Shown here: positions 55,701 to 64,000 of the stretch, piece by piece
How positions within the stretch are numbered: the stretch's first letter is position 1
Layout of the letters: every line of letters starts with the position of its first letter
DNA from: Perkinsela sp. pyNocScin1
Lineage: Eukaryota; Euglenozoa; Kinetoplastea; Prokinetoplastida; Perkinselidae
Assembly (NCBI GenBank): GCA_964019655.1
Contig: CAXHTR010000008.1
Coordinates: 124,001 to 188,000, forward strand
DNA: 64,000 nt
Direction of reading: 5' to 3'
Notes under the pieces: model-generated
The model's database searches: none
The model's input: only the letters and a program-made list of their open reading frames with translations
What the model was told of the DNA's origin: nothing
Position numbers and translations under genes: made by a program

Positions 55701-56229
55701 TACAAAAAATAACGGCATCAAAGTTTTCAAAAGTCAGAAGAATGCCTTTGATGATTACATTAGCATGCGCCTTCAAGTGTGCGAGCAGCGTATCCATGGA
55801 ACGCTGGCATCACTTTCAAAGAAAAGAATGAAGCTACGTGCAGAGCTTGCGTTTCATGAATTATTGTATCATAAGAAGATCTCGCTATCATCGGCGAGTG
55901 CATTGAAAGGGGCTTTGCATGATCTTGGAGTGTCATGTGAGAACGAAGTCATCACTTCCCTTCTGAAGACAAGAGTTGGTGATGTTGGGTCCATTGAAAA
56001 GCGCAAAGCTGTTCTTAGCAAAGTTCAGGAAAGCATCGGAGAACTACAGCAAAAATGCAGTCGAGATCTTTGGCTAGATGAGCTTGATGCTTTAGAGGCC
56101 AAGGTGAAGTCCATTCGCAAACGTCCTTCTCGAAGGAAGATAGAGTTCGCCAGCAAAGTGACTCCATCTGTATCATTTATTGGGCTTGAAAACCTCAAGT
56201 CGCGTATACAAAGGGCGAAGAGTATCTAA
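52753..56229 (+). CDS. TOP2: DNA topoisomerase II, short form without C-terminal tail
   Basis: The 1,158-residue protein is a complete type IIA core. The GHKL ATPase has FDEILVNAADQ, NDGHGIPV and GGRFGYGAKLTN. TOPRIM has MLVEGTSAMA (Glu463) and LMTDADSDGFH (Asp536, 538, 540). The cleavage domain has TPMKVTQFAGRVSHVTAYHH and the active-site Tyr785 in QSRYLSVKAS, then LIFPKDDFAYLNCRYEDG and VEPEYLTPVIP. The usual IGTGWS after LNG is replaced by CAMSFS. The protein stops right after the C-gate and lacks the 200-350 residue charged tail of nuclear enzymes. Kinetoplastids have a separate mitochondrial topoisomerase II, and this could be it; the evidence is only suggestive. The ATG at 52753 gives a basic, Ser-rich N-terminus. 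Confidence 0.93.
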   Translation: MGYMLPSSNNVTCRSLSLKIDEENFMFRRKFSFFQEAIGAKINESLYEMKSQRDHIIHRPDMYIGSVKNIEKNYWVYDSQLKQMIQRKVQFNAGLLKIFDEILVNAADQHAEHPTLCKNIWITINDEGRISVRNDGHGIPVVKHGGTGKWLPVMLFGSLRTSSNFHEEKGYVTGGRFGYGAKLTNILSKEFQVITRDSHLGKTLRVQWRNGMRSIDDPVISYCNKDAGGFTEINFVPNYQLLGMKNGLSADMLSVLQRRVYDFSGLLKGIVNLFYNGERLETSSFRDFAALFPPKLSQSSFAESENCSIILRVSDNGFHQISFANTVHTIDGGTHVDYVIKNVCYHLKREVERQYPSFEISLELIRQNIFLIMSCQVKNPEFDSQIKGYLQSSISSVAGFPDIEKLARRFCIESDIISRLLSQVGLKKAVKKASARKNLGIRDFFDAEMAGVTAERCSMMLVEGTSAMAFAMSGISMLGRELHGAFPVFGKISNTWNVSSEDCLPQRLRDLLDTLSDKDRNGGRVLRYGKIILMTDADSDGFHIRGLLICFLKKFVPQYIHENRVHIFLTPVVKIAHKDKEYFPYEIEKLSVFLGQLGDIEKEIRIKHYKGLGSHTQEEITSFFTNYRTHLRQLVYVKGSDDLFACAFGDKGKQQYRKDIKDSEEAISCDNERLTYNIFFEQYKGHISRMCYRSLPHVGDGLTPARRKILFTMLGQSTCTPMKVTQFAGRVSHVTAYHHSQESLNKTIILLAQDFVGANNTPLLVGAGNFGTRADNGDDCAQSRYLSVKASPLLPLIFPKDDFAYLNCRYEDGIAVEPEYLTPVIPLHFLNGFQSCAMSFSTRFHSHALVDLINQVRKALQSMEYKFSIKPFHINFRGFIEDCPNRDSSYRTIGNITVKTHNSVHITEIPIDMSINTYRAHLKRLRQEKIVFSFYEYHDSQSIDFHVYLYNNIITTLNKAEFLHLLPAIFGLKGAQQTSIPVCTKNNGIKVFKSQKNAFDDYISMRLQVCEQRIHGTLASLSKKRMKLRAELAFHELLYHKKISLSSASALKGALHDLGVSCENEVITSLLKTRVGDVGSIEKRKAVLSKVQESIGELQQKCSRDLWLDELDALEAKVKSIRKRPSRRKIEFASKVTPSVSFIGLENLKSRIQRAKSI

Positions 56230-56358
56230 GAATAGAACCTGTAGCGTAATTGATCCTAGGATGAAGCACAACGATTTTTTCGCAAAAGCCATTCTCTTTA
56301 TCGAATTTTCACAAATCTCCTCCAGGTGACAATGCGATAATGACACCGGGCTCAGTTC

Positions 56359-58944
56359 ATGAATTCCCTCGCATCAGTAGATCCCATCGAATCTGATCAA
56401 GATTGGCGATGCACTACTGCTCAAACGCTTCATGGTGCAGAAGGGGCTGAAGGTTGTTTTATGCATAGATCGGATGCCTTAAACGGCAAAGACTGCGTGA
56501 CTTTTCATGAAGACCTGCTTCATGAAAAGCAGGATTTTTCTGGAACCCTTGGCTATTACTTTTCAAAACCACATGACAAGAAAGCTGCCAAACATCACAG
56601 TAGCTATGCAAGCTGTGGGGCTTCCGAAGGGCTGTGTAGAGCTTGTCGCTCCAAACCGCGCACATTGTTTCCCGCACTCTTCGATGAGTATTCGAATGAA
56701 GCGACAGACGAAAGTATGACTTCTGCAAGTGTTTTGAGATCCGAAAATTCGATAGCTTTATCTTCCAGTCAGCGCCTCGATCATCAGGACAGATTCCAGG
56801 AAATTTCTCAAACAGGCTATGAATCCATCAACCACAGAAGTACTTTACTGAATTTTCAGCACATTCTTGAAGCATATTTTCATAATGCAGATCTTGATAA
56901 AACGCTCGACAAAAAGCCGGTATGCACCGATCCTAACATCAATTCCGTATACTCAGTCCTGAGACTCACAATTCGCATTGCAAATTCATTGTATCATGAG
57001 CATTGGCCGAAGCAGAATCTTTCAAAGATAGAAATTGCACATTTTCTCTTTAATTCATGTACAAAAGTGACTTCTTCCCAAGAACTTGAACGTAAGAATT
57101 CAACGCCTGATGCTTTTCCCGCTTTGTACTGCCAAAGCTTTTATGCATCTAAAAATCATAATCAAAACGTAGAATCACGTGCAAATGGTGCACGAGTGGC
57201 ATTTTGCGGGAAACTTATATACCTTGGGATGATCAAGCGCCTCTCACTGTCTCTTACGGACCTCATGCATGTCGCACAACGATTCGAAAGAAGAATTTCT
57301 ATCAGAGGATTGCACAAGCCAAGTGTTGCATCTATTGAAAATCCATGCGATCGTAATTTCACAACTTTGTGCACCTTATTCGCTTACTTTCTCAATCCTC
57401 ATACACCAAGAGTTATCGACAAAGAAGCTCAGCACATGCTCCTACGCAATGCAAGCTCTTATAAGCGGCATGTAGCAAATGGCGAATTCTGCACCGGGTT
57501 CGGTGACTACGCTATTAAGGCAACTTCTCCGAATGACGAAAGAGTGGCGTGCTTTTCGATGTTTTTGCTCGGCTATAAAAGTGATCCAGAAGCAGAAGAG
57601 AATCTGAAAAACTTGTTTTCTTGCACTTTTTTGGGTAGAGCCAACGGGGTCAATTCAGAGAATATGTGCGAATCAGATCAACTAAGTGTGAATGAAAAAA
57701 ACGCAACAACAACAGCGAAAAGTTACTTACATGCATTTGAGGCATTCGAAAAGGTGGAATCGGAGAATGGTTGCGACGGCGATAATCAGAATAGGCTTAA
57801 TTTTAAAAAGGAGGTATTTTGGCATCATCGGGCAGTTGCGCTGTCATTTAGTGTCGGCTGGCAGATTTTTCGCTGTCAATTAAAACCTGAGAAACTCATT
57901 GCTTATTTTCTTAACGTTGCACCGGTGCTTTTCGCTCCTGTTAATTTTGCCAGAGTCACCGGGGATGCAATCACTTCAGATCTCGAATTAGAAGTCGACC
58001 TTGACAAGGCGATTTCCATGCAGGGCAAAGTATTCAGCTATAAGATAAAAGAATCTGCCCTCATCTCCAAGCATCCGTATTGCATCGTCATAGCCATAGG
58101 GCTTGGCCTTATTGAATCTAATACGTTGCATGCTGCGTATTATCTCCTCTCTCCATTCATCGAACATGTAGCTAGTGAAAAACAAAGAAAATGTTTGCCC
58201 GCTTGTTTCTCAGCCTGGCCCATATCAGAAGTGTTCTTACGCTTTTTTCTCGCAGACATGGTCATGCTAGAATTCACTGAGAATAGCATGTTTCAAAACA
58301 GCTCGAAATCTGGAACAAAGTACCAAATTGCATGGGACCGCATGAACTTGAGATCGAGAAAATACCTGAAGAGCTCTTGCTCCGAAGTTTATATCGTTGC
58401 TCATGATGTCGCTCGGCTGCTCGCACTATCGATCGCCAAAAAGGGAACATGTAACCATTTCTTAACAGGCTCCATACGAAACTTTTTGTTGAAAATACTA
58501 TCTGAGTTCGAAAAGCAGGAATTTGCTGATAGCACAATTGCCGTCGAGCAGTTTTTGCTGATCGCGGTCCTTGCACTTTCAATCACACAGCTAGGTTCAA
58601 ACGACAAGGATCTTAGAAAGCTCATCGACAGTTTGGAAGTGGAACCATCTACAGACGAGACGAGTGAAATATGTCCACGATCCGTAGGGAACCTTGGCAG
58701 AAGTATAGGTTCGCTTCTTTCTCGTAAAAATGCGATTTTCAAAAGCCATATCATTCAATTCATGCGAATCTTAGCGTGTATGGCACCAGAGTCTATCCAT
58801 AACATTACGCTTCTAACTACGATCCTAAGTCACCTCACAAAAGACACATCGGCATCGGATGTATCTATCTTTGCAAGTTTTATGCGGTCTCTTCTAAAAG
58901 CATCAGTAAATGGTACAAACCAAGCAATGAAAGCGAACTCGTGA
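56359..58944 (+). CDS. Protein of unknown function, 861 aa
   Basis: A single frame from the ATG at 56359. I do not recognise it. The first 180 residues are polar with a short Cys pair (CGASEGLCRACRSKP); the remainder is helical with Leu- and Phe-rich stretches such as KRLSLSLTDLMHVAQRFERR and VEQFLLIAVLALSITQLGSN. No membrane helix is certain, although CIVIAIGLGLI is hydrophobic. It lies between topoisomerase II and a small acidic protein with short spacers. The length, codon pattern and lack of stops make a real gene likely. Confidence 0.65.
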   Translation: MNSLASVDPIESDQDWRCTTAQTLHGAEGAEGCFMHRSDALNGKDCVTFHEDLLHEKQDFSGTLGYYFSKPHDKKAAKHHSSYASCGASEGLCRACRSKPRTLFPALFDEYSNEATDESMTSASVLRSENSIALSSSQRLDHQDRFQEISQTGYESINHRSTLLNFQHILEAYFHNADLDKTLDKKPVCTDPNINSVYSVLRLTIRIANSLYHEHWPKQNLSKIEIAHFLFNSCTKVTSSQELERKNSTPDAFPALYCQSFYASKNHNQNVESRANGARVAFCGKLIYLGMIKRLSLSLTDLMHVAQRFERRISIRGLHKPSVASIENPCDRNFTTLCTLFAYFLNPHTPRVIDKEAQHMLLRNASSYKRHVANGEFCTGFGDYAIKATSPNDERVACFSMFLLGYKSDPEAEENLKNLFSCTFLGRANGVNSENMCESDQLSVNEKNATTTAKSYLHAFEAFEKVESENGCDGDNQNRLNFKKEVFWHHRAVALSFSVGWQIFRCQLKPEKLIAYFLNVAPVLFAPVNFARVTGDAITSDLELEVDLDKAISMQGKVFSYKIKESALISKHPYCIVIAIGLGLIESNTLHAAYYLLSPFIEHVASEKQRKCLPACFSAWPISEVFLRFFLADMVMLEFTENSMFQNSSKSGTKYQIAWDRMNLRSRKYLKSSCSEVYIVAHDVARLLALSIAKKGTCNHFLTGSIRNFLLKILSEFEKQEFADSTIAVEQFLLIAVLALSITQLGSNDKDLRKLIDSLEVEPSTDETSEICPRSVGNLGRSIGSLLSRKNAIFKSHIIQFMRILACMAPESIHNITLLTTILSHLTKDTSASDVSIFASFMRSLLKASVNGTNQAMKANS

Positions 58945-59079
58945 AGATTTCGTGTAAGTGAATGGGTGAGTTTTTTGCTCCAATCGCCGAACGTTTCTAA
59001 TTCTAATTTAACTGATAACCACATAAATAATTGCACAAAATTTACGAAACTCTACGAATGTTTTCCACCAAAGTGTGAA

Positions 59080-59454
59080 ATGGTGACAAGTAATGCAATT
59101 TCTACTGATCTAGAGGGGAAAATTGGCCTGGATACTCATGAGTTGAGCGACAAATTGAAAGACTCACTCCCGTTGAAGCGCCGTCGAAAAGTTCTCTCCA
59201 AAAAAAATGAAAAGGAGGAAACGAGAATAGTAAATGAAAATGTGCTCAAAGAAGCGGAACACGCTGATAATCCATCCGAAGAAGAAACCATGAGCCAACC
59301 ACAGCAAATTGATTACCTGAGCTCGCAATCGATTAAGGAGGTAGAGAAGCTCTCTGGACATGATCTCCAAGCATTCCTTGAGAATGATCTTCTTGGCCCA
59401 TGCGATGACGAACTTAATGCGATCTTAAAGCTATGCGAAGACTATGACCCATAG
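59080..59454 (+). CDS. Small charged protein of unknown function
   Basis: The open frame starts at a GTG (58966); the first ATG at 59080 gives 124 residues. A basic cluster PLKRRRKVLSKKNEK could be a nuclear localisation signal. The C-terminal 45 residues are acidic and amphipathic (SIKEVEKLSGHDLQAFLEND, ending LKLCEDYDP). I do not recognise a family; a nuclear adaptor with a binding helix is possible. It sits in the plus-strand cluster between the 861-aa unknown and the SpoU methyltransferase. Confidence 0.5.
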   Translation: MVTSNAISTDLEGKIGLDTHELSDKLKDSLPLKRRRKVLSKKNEKEETRIVNENVLKEAEHADNPSEEETMSQPQQIDYLSSQSIKEVEKLSGHDLQAFLENDLLGPCDDELNAILKLCEDYDP

Positions 59455-59612
59455 CTTACATAAACGTTTCAAGCCTGTATTCAGGTGCTTGTCATTATGT
59501 TCGTTGCCTCACGCAACGTGGCAACGCAGGCATTGAGAATTCTTTCGTACACGTCCCAAATCCGCCATCGCAACATTCTACAATATTTCAGTATGTAAAG
59601 CATAATGCATGC

Positions 59613-60485
59613 ATGTATTCGAAGAACACACTTTTTCTTCGATATGGACGTAGTGGGGTAAAATCGAGTGATTTTTGCATTTTGCATGGCTTGCATAGTG
59701 TTGAAGCATGTGTTACGAGTGGAAAGCGTTCTTTACGCAAGCTCCTACTTGCACCTAAAGCTCTCAGCAAGAACACACGTGCCACACTTAAATGTATGTC
59801 GCATCTCATGAGCGATTTACCGAGGCAGCGACTATCTGTTGCAAATTTGAACAAGATCACTCAAACAACAAAAAACCAGGGGATGGCTCTCGTGGCTTCG
59901 CAGCGCTTACCCGACGAGACGTACAGCAGCAACATCATCTGCAAGGCTCTTGCGCCCAGGCAGGATTCTTCCCCCGGTCCCTTAGCAAATTTATTTATTT
60001 TTATAGCTGGGCACATAGATAACTATTCCCTGGGTTCAATCATACGCATTTCGTCATTCTATGCGGTGGACGCCATCTTCCTCATGCGCCCAAAAGTTTT
60101 ATCGGACGCAATAGTAAACAGTGCTGCATGTGGCTCAGTGGATAGCATGTATTTTGTAGACTGTTCGTCGCAACCTCCGAAGGATATTGTGAAAAATTTT
60201 CGCACGAAGGGATTCATCGCTGTTCATCTAGATTCTCATCTTGATGATAACCTTTTTACAAACGCCCGTACTCAGGGCAAAGTTTTGCTGGTCGTCGGAT
60301 TACAATCTCACGAAATATGTATGGCAAGACCAGTAACCAAATGCGACAATGGTATGAATGCGAAGGGTATCAGCTCTTCCTCCGTTTCCATACTCCGCGA
60401 AGAAGCCGCAGCAGAACTAACATTGGGAGCCCAAATGGCGATGTATCTAGAGCGCTTCCACAAGTCGTGCTACCAGAGCAGATAA
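59613..60485 (+). CDS. SpoU/TrmH-family RNA 2'-O-methyltransferase
   Basis: The 290-residue protein looks like a mitochondrial rRNA ribose methyltransferase (MRM1/TrmH type). An N-terminal substrate-binding part (FCILHGLHSVEACVTSGKRS, then LRKLLLAPKAL) is followed by the SPOUT knot domain. Motif I is HIDNYSLGSIIRISSFYAVD, where the family has DP-x-NLGAI-x-R; motif II region has SAACGSVD and LLVVGLQSHEI. The last motif, normally SLNVSVA, is poorly matched (GISSSSVSILREEAAAELTL), so AdoMet binding may be altered. The start is an ATG at 59613 (other ATGs occur just upstream out of frame). Location inferred as mitochondrial from family; no clear presequence. Confidence 0.75.
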   Translation: MYSKNTLFLRYGRSGVKSSDFCILHGLHSVEACVTSGKRSLRKLLLAPKALSKNTRATLKCMSHLMSDLPRQRLSVANLNKITQTTKNQGMALVASQRLPDETYSSNIICKALAPRQDSSPGPLANLFIFIAGHIDNYSLGSIIRISSFYAVDAIFLMRPKVLSDAIVNSAACGSVDSMYFVDCSSQPPKDIVKNFRTKGFIAVHLDSHLDDNLFTNARTQGKVLLVVGLQSHEICMARPVTKCDNGMNAKGISSSSVSILREEAAAELTLGAQMAMYLERFHKSCYQSR

Positions 60486-60683
60486 GGGATTCCGTATACT
60501 TAAGGGAACGTATAAAAACAGTTCAAAATAATGAACTAAAATAATGAACCCTGTCCATAAAATTTGGTGAGCGCTTACCTGTGCAAAAGGTCATTCTGGC
60601 CCTGGGATCATCCAGATTCTTTGAAGCTTCGTCTAATCTTATGAACTTGAATCATTATTCTTGAGTTTATATTAAAGTTTGTT

Positions 60684-61265
60684 ATGCTTCGAGCAACACG
60701 CCCAGTAAGCAAAAAAGTGAGCAACTGGAGGGAGATGTACCATCGAATTCATGGGCCGCGACGCTTAGCACTCGCACAGTGGATGAAAACTCGGGGCATT
60801 CAAGGGCGGCCTGGTGAAATTCCTCGCGATACCTCTGCGAGAGATCAGTTTCAGAACACCCACTCACCAAAAAAGGGCCACTACGATTTCGAATATATCA
60901 ATGTTTCAGAAAAAAGTAGACCAGATACACTGAGAGATGCGCCAGATTATATACCGAAAGTTCCTGAGCAGAAGGCCCGGCACAACAAGTGGTGGGTATC
61001 GAATAACGGTGATTTCATTGAACAGATGCAAGTTGTTGAAGATCCCCGGGTCATTGAGCGTCGCCGTACGACTCTTCCCGAGCCGACAAAAGAATCGCTA
61101 TGGAAAGGTAACCAATGCCCGTTTTTCACGCCATTCGATCCCCACATCAAGGTAGTTAACTATCCGAATGACCCCGATGCAAAGCATCTCTATTCAGCCA
61201 CGGTTCCCAAATGGAAAGATTTTATGATTCGAAAAACACCGCCAGTCCCGAGAACGTGGTATTAA
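60684..61265 (+). CDS. Probable mitochondrial protein of unknown function, 193 aa
   Basis: The ATG at 60684 starts MLRATRPVSKKVSNWREMYH, which resembles a mitochondrial presequence. The protein is basic and rich in Pro, Trp, Arg and Asn (HNKWWVSNNGDFIEQMQVVE, KWKDFMIRKTPPVPRTWY), with no transmembrane helix. Extended, basic proteins of this kind are common among mitochondrial ribosomal subunits, but I cannot match it to a named one. It is between the SpoU gene and a small membrane protein on the plus strand. Confidence 0.65.
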   Translation: MLRATRPVSKKVSNWREMYHRIHGPRRLALAQWMKTRGIQGRPGEIPRDTSARDQFQNTHSPKKGHYDFEYINVSEKSRPDTLRDAPDYIPKVPEQKARHNKWWVSNNGDFIEQMQVVEDPRVIERRRTTLPEPTKESLWKGNQCPFFTPFDPHIKVVNYPNDPDAKHLYSATVPKWKDFMIRKTPPVPRTWY

Positions 61266-61607
61266 ATGGCAGTGTGTAATAATTTCCCATGGCACTCATT
61301 CATTTGTCAAAAATAATTCTTGGTACTGATTCATCAGTGTCAGGGTAAATTGATCAGTGTAAGGATGCAATGTATAAATTACAATGGGATGAAAGGTTAC
61401 CCTGAATACCCACGGACGATATCCGGAAGTCTGAGGGTATGGGGATGGTAAACTCCGATTTCCTCGCCAACCCATGTACACAGATCAAGCTGAAAGCCTT
61501 CAAACGCAGAATACACTGTGACTTACCACAAACTATAGATATGTGATGTATTGGTATATTTCGTTATTTCTCGATGTCTTTTGACGGAGGCTCCTCTGAA
61601 TAGCTTA
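61266..61607. other. Intergenic region with a fold-back
   Basis: About 340 bp between two plus-strand genes. Complementary words can pair: ATACCC (61406-61411) with GGGTAT (61435-61440), and GTTACC (61396-61401) with GGTAAAC (61447-61453, one bulge). The word ATCAGTGT occurs twice near 61333 and 61350. This could be a structured 3' UTR or a small RNA; the evidence is weak. Confidence 0.35.
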
Positions 61608-61934
61608 ATGGAGGAAACACTCGTCATTTCTACGAAGTTCATCCTTATAACAATCTCCTTGGCTCACATATACTTCTTTTTTTCTGGCGAATGCTTTGGG
61701 TTCATGACAGGAGAGAATTGGTGTAGAAAGCTCTGCCACTTGTGTACATCGATCTCAGTTGCTGGAATAATGAGCAATGAGCGCAGCACAGCACAATCTT
61801 ATGCATACGTTATTTTTACGCTTCTCCATAGCTGCTTTTATTCCTCATTCATTATTTGTGGAGACAGCTTTCAGTGGAAGGAAAAGTGTTTACTGACTGC
61901 TTGGATTCCTTTAGCATATTATCTTAGCAGCTAA
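61608..61934 (+). CDS. Small multi-pass membrane protein, 108 aa
   Basis: The frame opens at a TTG (61551); the first ATG at 61608 gives MEETLVISTKFILITISLAH. Two to three hydrophobic helices are visible: LVISTKFILITISLAHIYFF, AYVIFTLLHSCFYSSFIICG and CLLTAWIPLAYYL. Six to seven Cys are spread through the loops (NWCRKLCHLC). I do not recognise the family. It precedes the HSP100 gene by about 245 bp. Confidence 0.5.
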   Translation: MEETLVISTKFILITISLAHIYFFFSGECFGFMTGENWCRKLCHLCTSISVAGIMSNERSTAQSYAYVIFTLLHSCFYSSFIICGDSFQWKEKCLLTAWIPLAYYLSS

Positions 61935-62178
61935 GCGATCATCACCCTACTCAATGGACACACAAGACGTGCTCTATTGCACAACCAGATGGGCTAGAGC
62001 ACAAGGACTATACCCTTTCGCGGTCAATATTGGACGAAGGCAAGAAAAATTACCGATATAGGTTTTCTTTTGGTGACTATTTCATGCGATTTTCCCACTC
62101 ACGAGGGAAACCCGCGCTTTTAAGAGCTTCTGACATTGTTTAGCTTTTTTTACTCATTGTTTTTAGCTTGATAATACA

Positions 62179-64000
62179 ATGCCCTCTGAATGGACCGCTA
62201 TGGCACAGAGCGCCCTATCTTCAGCATTCTCAGTTGCAAAAGATAACTCATCTGGCGTTCTATCCCCTTTTCACTTGTGCAGTGTACTTTTCACGGATCC
62301 TCGTGGCCTAGGTGCGCGCGTTGCTCAAAAGCTAGGAGTGAACCATTCACATTTAGACCGCATTTTTCGTGAGAAATCGGCTGCTTTACCGTCTCAATCA
62401 CCTGCGCCGCGCAACCCCTCTCCCAGCGGAGATATGCAGAGGCTTCTGAATACAGCTGAGCAGCAACGAATTTCACTCGGAGATCAGTTTCTCTCTGTAG
62501 ACCATTTTCTTTTGAGCTTGCACGAATCTCGTGAAATCGGAAACATTCTTGATGGTGAAGGTATGAACCAGAACTTGATTGAGGCCACCATTATGGAAAT
62601 TCGCAACGGGAAAAATGTGACTTCTGCTAATCAGGAGGGAACATACGAGGCGCTATCAAAATACAGTCAAGATTTATGCTCCCTAGCTGAAGAAGGAAGA
62701 ATTGATCCCGTCATTGGCCGAGATGAAGAAATACGAAGAACTATCCGTGTTTTAAGTCGGCGAACAAAGAATAATCCTGTTCTAATTGGAGAGCCAGGTG
62801 TGGGTAAAACCGCAATTGTTGAAGGAATCGCGCAAAGGATAGTTCGTGGTGACATCCCGAGTAGCCTCAAAGGAAGAATCTATTCGCTTGATATCGGTGC
62901 GCTTATCGCAGGAGCTTCGCATCGCGGGGAGTTTGAGGAGCGTCTGAAGGCTGTCTTGAATGAAATCAAGGAGCATAAAGATGGTGTGATACTTTTCATT
63001 GATGAGATACACCTTGTCCTGGGCGCAGGAAAAGCCGAAGGGGCGATGGATGCTGCCAACTTACTGAAGCCCATGCTTGCCCGCGGTGAGCTACGAACAA
63101 TTGGAGCGACTACTCTTGAAGAATATCGAAAGCATGTCGAAAAGGATGCTGCTTTTGAGCGCCGTTTCCAACCAGTCTATGTAAGTGAACCATCAGTTCC
63201 CGACTGTATATCCATTCTGCGAGGCATACAGGAAAAATACGAAACCCACCACGGAGTACAGATCACAGACAATGCCATTGTTCTCGCTGCACAGCTTGCA
63301 GATCGATACATCTCAACAAGGTTCCTTCCAGATAAAGCCATAGATCTCGTTGATGAAGCGTGCGCCAACACCCGTGTGCAGCTTGATTCAAGGCCTGAAA
63401 AAATAGATACCCTTGAACGTCGCGAGCGCCAGCTTATGATAGAGTCAAAAGCTCTGCAGCGAGATAAGACCAAGGAGAATGAAGATCGATTGGTACACAT
63501 CAATGATGAGCTGAAACGCATTCGCGATGAACTTCACCCACTTGTTGAACGCTATGAAGCTGAGCGTGGCTTAGTGACAAAGCTGAACGAGCTGCAATAT
63601 CGACTTGAAGAAAAGAAGCTCAAGCTTGAAAGGGCTGAGCGCAACCATGACATGGAGGGTGCTGCTGATCTTCGATACAATGCAATTCCACAAATTCAGG
63701 AGCTCATTCGCACAACGAAAGAGCAAATGGAACAAGAGAAGAAAAGTCATATGGTGCAGAACACTGTCACGGAAAATGATATCGCCCTCGTTGTCGCACG
63801 TTGGACGGGAATTCCTGTCAACAAGCTCAACCAAACGGAGCAGCAGCGGTTGCTTTCACTCAGCTCGGTCCTCCATAAGCGTGTTAAAGGCCAGGATGAG
63901 GCAGTTGATGCCGTTGCTGACGCGATTTTGCGTTCTCGTGCCGGTCTCGCAAATCAGCATAAGCCGACTGGCTCTTTTTTGTTCATCGGGCCAACTGGTG
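62179..64000 (+). CDS. HSP100/ClpB disaggregase, 3' end outside window
   Basis: ClpB/Hsp104 threads aggregated proteins through a hexameric ring. About 607 residues are present from the ATG at 62179. The N domain ([20 protein letters not shown]) is followed by NBD1 with [59 protein letters not shown], and [16 protein letters not shown]. The coiled middle domain ([20 protein letters not shown] onward, about 405-525) leads to NBD2, which begins with [12 protein letters not shown] and breaks off in FLFIGPTG, its Walker A. The middle domain distinguishes ClpB from ClpA/C. No organelle presequence is evident, suggesting a cytosolic protein. Confidence 0.96.
   Translation, partial: MPSEWTAMAQSALSSAFSVAKDNSSGVLSPFHLCSVLFTDPRGLGARVAQKLGVNHSHLDRIFREKSAALPSQSPAPRNPSPSGDMQRLLNTAEQQRISLGDQFLSVDHFLLSLHESREIGNILDGEGMNQNLIEATIMEIRNGKNVTSANQEGTYEALSKYSQDLCSLAEEGRIDPVIGRDEEIRRTIRVLSRRTKNNPVLIGEPGVGKTAIVEGIAQRIVRGDIPSSLKGRIYSLDIGALIAGASHRGEFEERLKAVLNEIKEHKDGVILFIDEIHLVLGAGKAEGAMDAANLLKPMLARGELRTIGATTLEEYRKHVEKDAAFERRFQPVYVSEPSVPDCISILRGIQEKYETHHGVQITDNAIVLAAQLADRYISTRFLPDKAIDLVDEACANTRVQLDSRPEKIDTLERRERQLMIESKALQRDKTKENEDRLVHINDELKRIRDELHPLVERYEAERGLVTKLNELQYRLEEKKLKLERAERNHDMEGAADLRYNAIPQIQELIRTTKEQMEQEKKSHMVQNTVTENDIALVVARWTGIPVNKLNQTEQQRLLSLSSVLHKRVKGQDEAVDAVADAILRSRAGLANQHKPTGSFLFIGPTG

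Noticed and set aside
61340-61404. CAGGGTAA and TTACCCTG as ends of a third hAT-like MITE
   Set aside because: Only 8 bases match and the flanking 8-mers differ, so there is no target duplication.

Overview
The window is a stretch of nuclear DNA from a compact, apparently intron-free eukaryote. Almost every gene is one uninterrupted reading frame, including very long ones (1,478, 1,167, 1,158 and 1,058 residues). The genes are eukaryotic housekeeping functions: polyubiquitin, ARF1, SmF, GINS Psf2, NSF/Sec18, ISWI, UPF2, syntaxins, BCS1. No plastid or flagellar gene was seen. Genes lie in same-strand runs separated by convergent and divergent strand switches, which resembles the directional gene clusters of kinetoplastids. 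A PrimPol-like primase, a PIF1 helicase, a tail-less topoisomerase II, a PA28-type proteasome activator and a diverged LRR protein fit that picture. My inference, not proof, is a kinetoplastid-like protist, possibly an early-branching, reduced one of the Perkinsela type. No convincing spliced-leader gene, tRNA or rRNA was found.

Layout. (+) 1-4406: helical-repeat fragment, polyubiquitin, ARF1, Nop4/RBM28-like, PRMT-like. (-) 5188-8051: Dus2, LRR protein, PDZ-less Nas2/PSMD9, small basic protein. (+) 8257-13198: guanylate kinase, two unknowns (one of 1,058 aa). (-) 13661-21022: CCDC25, isovaleryl-CoA-dehydrogenase-like, dual-specificity phosphatase, PrimPol-like, Qc-SNARE, SmF. (+) 21444-32178: Psf2, PIF1, PP4R1-like HEAT protein, bromodomain-MRG fusion, BCS1, ISWI. 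(-) 32879-42818: 52-aa membrane protein, NSF, unknown, giant SPRY/ZZ/MIB kinase, Rrp1/Nop52, syntaxin-16-like. (+) 44475-50560: UPF2, BolA, A-type Fe-S carrier, unknown. (-) 51269-52030: PA28. (+) 52753-end: topoisomerase II, unknowns, SpoU methyltransferase, HSP100 (cut by the window end).

The most striking non-coding signals are two elements with the structure of non-autonomous hAT DNA transposons. One (43014-44176) has 20-bp terminal inverted repeats and a perfect 8-bp target duplication TGAAAAGG. The other (50852-51013) is a 162-bp MITE with CAGGGGTCGGCG ends and an 8-bp duplication CCCTATAT. Both sit in strand-switch regions. The most interesting proteins are the bromodomain-MRG fusion (which joins activities carried by BRD8 and MRG15 in the TINTIN module of other eukaryotes), the PRMT-like protein with altered catalytic motifs (a prozyme candidate), the ISWI with an RRM-like insertion, the Nas2 lacking its PDZ domain, and the multi-domain SPRY/ZZ/MIB kinase.

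Functional groups: replication and DNA topology (PrimPol-like, Psf2, PIF1, topoisomerase II), chromatin (bromodomain-MRG, ISWI, PRMT-like), ribosome biogenesis (Nop4-like, Rrp1), membrane traffic (ARF1, NSF, Qa- and Qc-SNAREs), proteasome and protein quality control (ubiquitin, Nas2, PA28, CCDC25, HSP100), mitochondrial Fe-S and respiratory assembly (BolA, ISCA-type, BCS1) and mRNA surveillance (UPF2).
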